DNA of 15,547 nucleotides from 13-1-40CM-64-14 sp036393975 (GTDB lineage Bacteria > Sysuimicrobiota > Sysuimicrobiia > Sysuimicrobiales > Kaftiobacteriaceae). The DNA lies in NCBI GenBank assembly GCA_036393975.1, contig DASWFZ010000052.1, positions 1 through 15,547 on the forward strand, read 5' to 3'. Both the position numbers and the translations under genes were made by a program. Shown here in pieces: positions 13,939-15,547 of this stretch; the stretch's first letter is position 1, and the number at the start of each line of letters is the position of its first letter. The notes under the pieces are model-generated. The model ran no database searches. It was given only the letters and a program-made list of their open reading frames with translations, and was not told where the DNA came from.

Positions 13939-15199
13939 GTTTCAGGCCCATCACGTCGCGCGAGAGGACGACCCCCTTCATTTTCCCATGTCGATCCACG
14001 ACGGGAAGCGCGCGGAAGTCATACCGCGCAAACATCTCCCGCGTGTCTTTGAGGGTCGCCTCGACGTTCAGATAGGTTGGAGAACCTTTGAGGATCTGCC
14101 GCACGGGCGTGTCGTCCGAGGCCGCCAAGAGGTCCACGGCGTTCACCAATCCGAGGAGGTGATCCTTCGCGTCCAGCACATATAAGTAGGCTACCGCCTC
14201 CCGCTCCTGTGCGCCGCGGAGGAGTTGCCGCGCTTGCGCCACGGTGGTGTCCGGTCGCAGTTTGAGGTAGTCGGAGGAGACATAGTTTTTGACCCGCTGA
14301 TCTTGCTCCGCCAAGATTTTCCGCACCTGGTCGGCTTTGTCCCGGTCGAGAAAGGCGAGGATGCGATACACGTCCGACCACGGCAATACCGCCAGGACAT
14401 CCGCGGCCTGACCGGGCGTCATGGCATTAATGAGGGGACCCGCTTTCTCACTGGGCAGGGCAGAGATCAACTCCCGTTGGGATTTGGGGTCCAAGGCTTC
14501 GAGCGCATCGGAAGCCCGCCCCGGCTCCATCGTGTTGAAGATCGCCAGGCGTTCGTCGCGCCCGAGCTGCTCGAGGATTCGGGCCACATCGATGGGCGGG
14601 ATCTTAGCCAGTTCCTGTTTCACCACTTTGAGCTTGAGGTCTCCCGCAAAACTGCCGATGCCGGCGGGTAACGGCTCCACCAAGCCCCACCCAATCATGT
14701 CGTTCTCGATCCGATCGGTGATACCCGCGGTGAGATTGGCAAGCCACTTCAAGCCAATGCGGCGCAACAGCCCTCGTCGCGAAATGTCCACACCCACGAC
14801 ATACAGGTGTGTGCCTTTCAGCGCCAGGGAGACGTCGTACACTACTTCAATCTCGCGACCTTCGACATCTAACACCTTCTTGTCGACAATATAATCTTCC
14901 AGGAGCACGGCACCCGCGGGCTCTCGTTCGAGCACGTCGGTGGGGATCCCGGGCTTCACGACCACCTGCTTCTCCGAGAACTGAGCAATCTCGGCCCAGG
15001 GAACAAACCAGGACGGCCGCCCAAAGGGGCGTTGCACACAGATGTGCGTTACCTCGGCCACGACATCCCGGTCCACAATGATCAGATCGGAGAGCCGCCC
15101 AATCCTCTCCTCCCCGAACATGACAGGAGCCCGCACGACGTCGCTGAGCCGAAAAATCCGCTCCGGCGTGTGGGAGTTGGCCGTGACGATATCAGTCAC
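13925..15199 (-). CDS. PRC-barrel / MgtE-N / CBS-pair protein, probable cytosolic partner of the Nramp transporter
   Basis: A 424-residue soluble protein with three recognisable parts. Residues about 14-82 form a PRC-barrel (FRLSDVVRAPVMFGEERIGR...), with a second, shorter barrel-like repeat at about 98-145. Residues about 190-300 are the alpha-solenoid MgtE N-terminal domain (IPPIDVARILEQLGRDERLAIFNTM, then DALEALDPKSQRELISALP, ADVLAVLP). Residues about 306-420 are a CBS pair, ending FRALPVVDRHGKMKGVVLSRDVMGL. The membrane domain of true MgtE magnesium channels is missing, so the common label magnesium transporter would be wrong; a regulatory or sensor role is more likely. In MgtE these domains sense Mg2+ and nucleotides. 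The GTG start at 15199 overlaps the stop of the 60-residue membrane protein (GTGA), giving translational coupling to the Nramp gene block. Confidence 0.93.
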   Translation of the reverse strand: MTDIVTANSHTPERIFRLSDVVRAPVMFGEERIGRLSDLIIVDRDVVAEVTHICVQRPFGRPSWFVPWAEIAQFSEKQVVVKPGIPTDVLEREPAGAVLLEDYIVDKKVLDVEGREIEVVYDVSLALKGTHLYVVGVDISRRGLLRRIGLKWLANLTAGITDRIENDMIGWGLVEPLPAGIGSFAGDLKLKVVKQELAKIPPIDVARILEQLGRDERLAIFNTMEPGRASDALEALDPKSQRELISALPSEKAGPLINAMTPGQAADVLAVLPWSDVYRILAFLDRDKADQVRKILAEQDQRVKNYVSSDYLKLRPDTTVAQARQLLRGAQEREAVAYLYVLDAKDHLLGLVNAVDLLAASDDTPVRQILKGSPTYLNVEATLKDTREMFARYDFRALPVVDRHGKMKGVVLSRDVMGLKHAGL

Positions 15200-15378
15200 A
15201 GCGCCTGCCGAGCAACTAGAACGAATTTGACAATCATCAGCGTGACCAGCACCAGGAGATACACTCTCAGGCTCACCAGGCAGAATTTCACGAACGGCGT
15301 CATGGCAATCTCGGGCTTTGCGTACCGGCGATTGACTTCGCGGATCTGTGCTTTGAGGCTTTCAAAGATTCGACCCAT
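15196..15378 (-). CDS. 60-residue single-helix membrane microprotein in the Nramp cassette
   Basis: I do not recognise a named family. The N-terminal half is charged and helical (MGRIFESLKAQIREVNRRYA). A membrane helix spans about residues 30-56 (VKFCLVSLRVYLLVLVTLMI), with a short C-terminal tail. The start is strongly supported by AGGAGG (15384-15389) five bases before the ATG. It lies 20 bases after the Nramp stop and overlaps the next start by four bases, so it belongs to one translation-coupled unit with both neighbours. A plausible role is an accessory subunit of the transporter or a membrane anchor for the CBS protein, but this is inferred from position only. Confidence 0.8.
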   Translation of the reverse strand: MGRIFESLKAQIREVNRRYAKPEIAMTPFVKFCLVSLRVYLLVLVTLMIVKFVLVARQAL

Positions 15379-15398
15379 CGCGTCCTCCTATGCGCTGA

Positions 15399-15547
15399 TC
15401 AGTGAAAGAGGTCCGGGAACACGGCACTAATACCGTAAAGTGTGGACGTCACAATGACCGCCACGACGATCGTGACATTCGCAATATTCTGCCACCGCGT
15501 GTTTGTGTACTTCCCCATGGTCTTCTTATCATTCAGGAGCAGGATCA
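15399..15547 (-). CDS. Nramp-family divalent metal transporter (partial, C-terminal 48 residues)
   Basis: Only the last 48 codons and the TGA stop are in the window; the gene continues past the right edge. The segment ILLLNDKKTMGKYTNTRWQN is the conserved region after a late transmembrane helix in Nramp (MntH-like) proton-coupled Mn2+/Fe2+ importers. A final membrane helix (about 21-42 of the visible part) and a short tail PDLFH follow. Metal preference cannot be judged because the DPGN and MPH-type metal-binding motifs lie outside the window. It is the first gene of the block with the microprotein and the PRC/MgtE-N/CBS protein. Confidence 0.85.
   Translation of the reverse strand, partial: ILLLNDKKTMGKYTNTRWQNIANVTIVVAVIVTSTLYGISAVFPDLFH

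Noticed and set aside
13925..15199. Calling the CBS protein an MgtE magnesium transporter
   Set aside because: It has no transmembrane segment; only the cytosolic MgtE-N and CBS parts are present, joined to PRC-barrel repeats.
1..15547. tRNA or rRNA genes, CRISPR repeats, insertion sequences, phage attachment sites
   Set aside because: I scanned both strands and found no cloverleaf-like sequence, no spaced direct repeats, no transposase reading frame and no flanking inverted repeats. All long gaps are explained by leaders.

Overview
The window is a GC-rich bacterial chromosome segment in which every gene I can support lies on the minus strand, so transcription runs from high to low coordinates. 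It is dense housekeeping DNA. The gene content (glycyl-tRNA synthetase as separate alpha and beta subunits behind a T-box leader, recO next to glyQ, long-form hibernation factor next to secA, pyruvate phosphate dikinase just after glyS) points to a high-GC lineage of the Bacillota/Chloroflexota/Terrabacteria side of the bacterial tree. An apolipoprotein N-acyltransferase gene after secA is unlike the usual secA-prfB order of Bacillota. I cannot name the phylum from the sequence alone.

In order of transcription: (1) 15547-13925 is a metal-transport block. It holds the last 48 codons of an Nramp-family divalent metal transporter, a 60-residue one-helix membrane microprotein, and a soluble PRC-barrel/MgtE-N/CBS protein whose GTG start overlaps the microprotein stop. 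(2) recO (13938-13171) overlaps the end of the CBS protein gene. (3) A new transcription unit appears to begin at 13124-13129 with an extended -10 box, followed by an 89-residue single-helix membrane protein. (4) A 358-base gap holds a complete glycine T-box riboswitch with Stem I, a GGG specifier, a T-box/antiterminator and a terminator. (5) glyQ and glyS follow, overlapping by 8 bases, then ppdK and a dGTPase-type HD hydrolase. (6) The hibernation factor hpf follows. (7) An unrecognised 229-residue protein is preceded by a leader with overlapping inverted repeats. (8) secA follows, with a perfect TATAAT only nine bases before its ATG and no Shine-Dalgarno. (9) The start of lnt follows and runs off the window.

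The themes are translation (GlyRS, HPF), protein export and lipoprotein maturation (SecA, Lnt), DNA repair and nucleotide pools (RecO, Dgt), central carbon metabolism (PPDK) and metal uptake. The most informative non-coding features are the T-box leader, two leaderless-looking promoters, and a possible RNA switch ahead of the unknown protein. The most system-like gene group is the coupled transporter, microprotein and CBS-protein cassette. I see no mobile element, CRISPR array, tRNA or rRNA.
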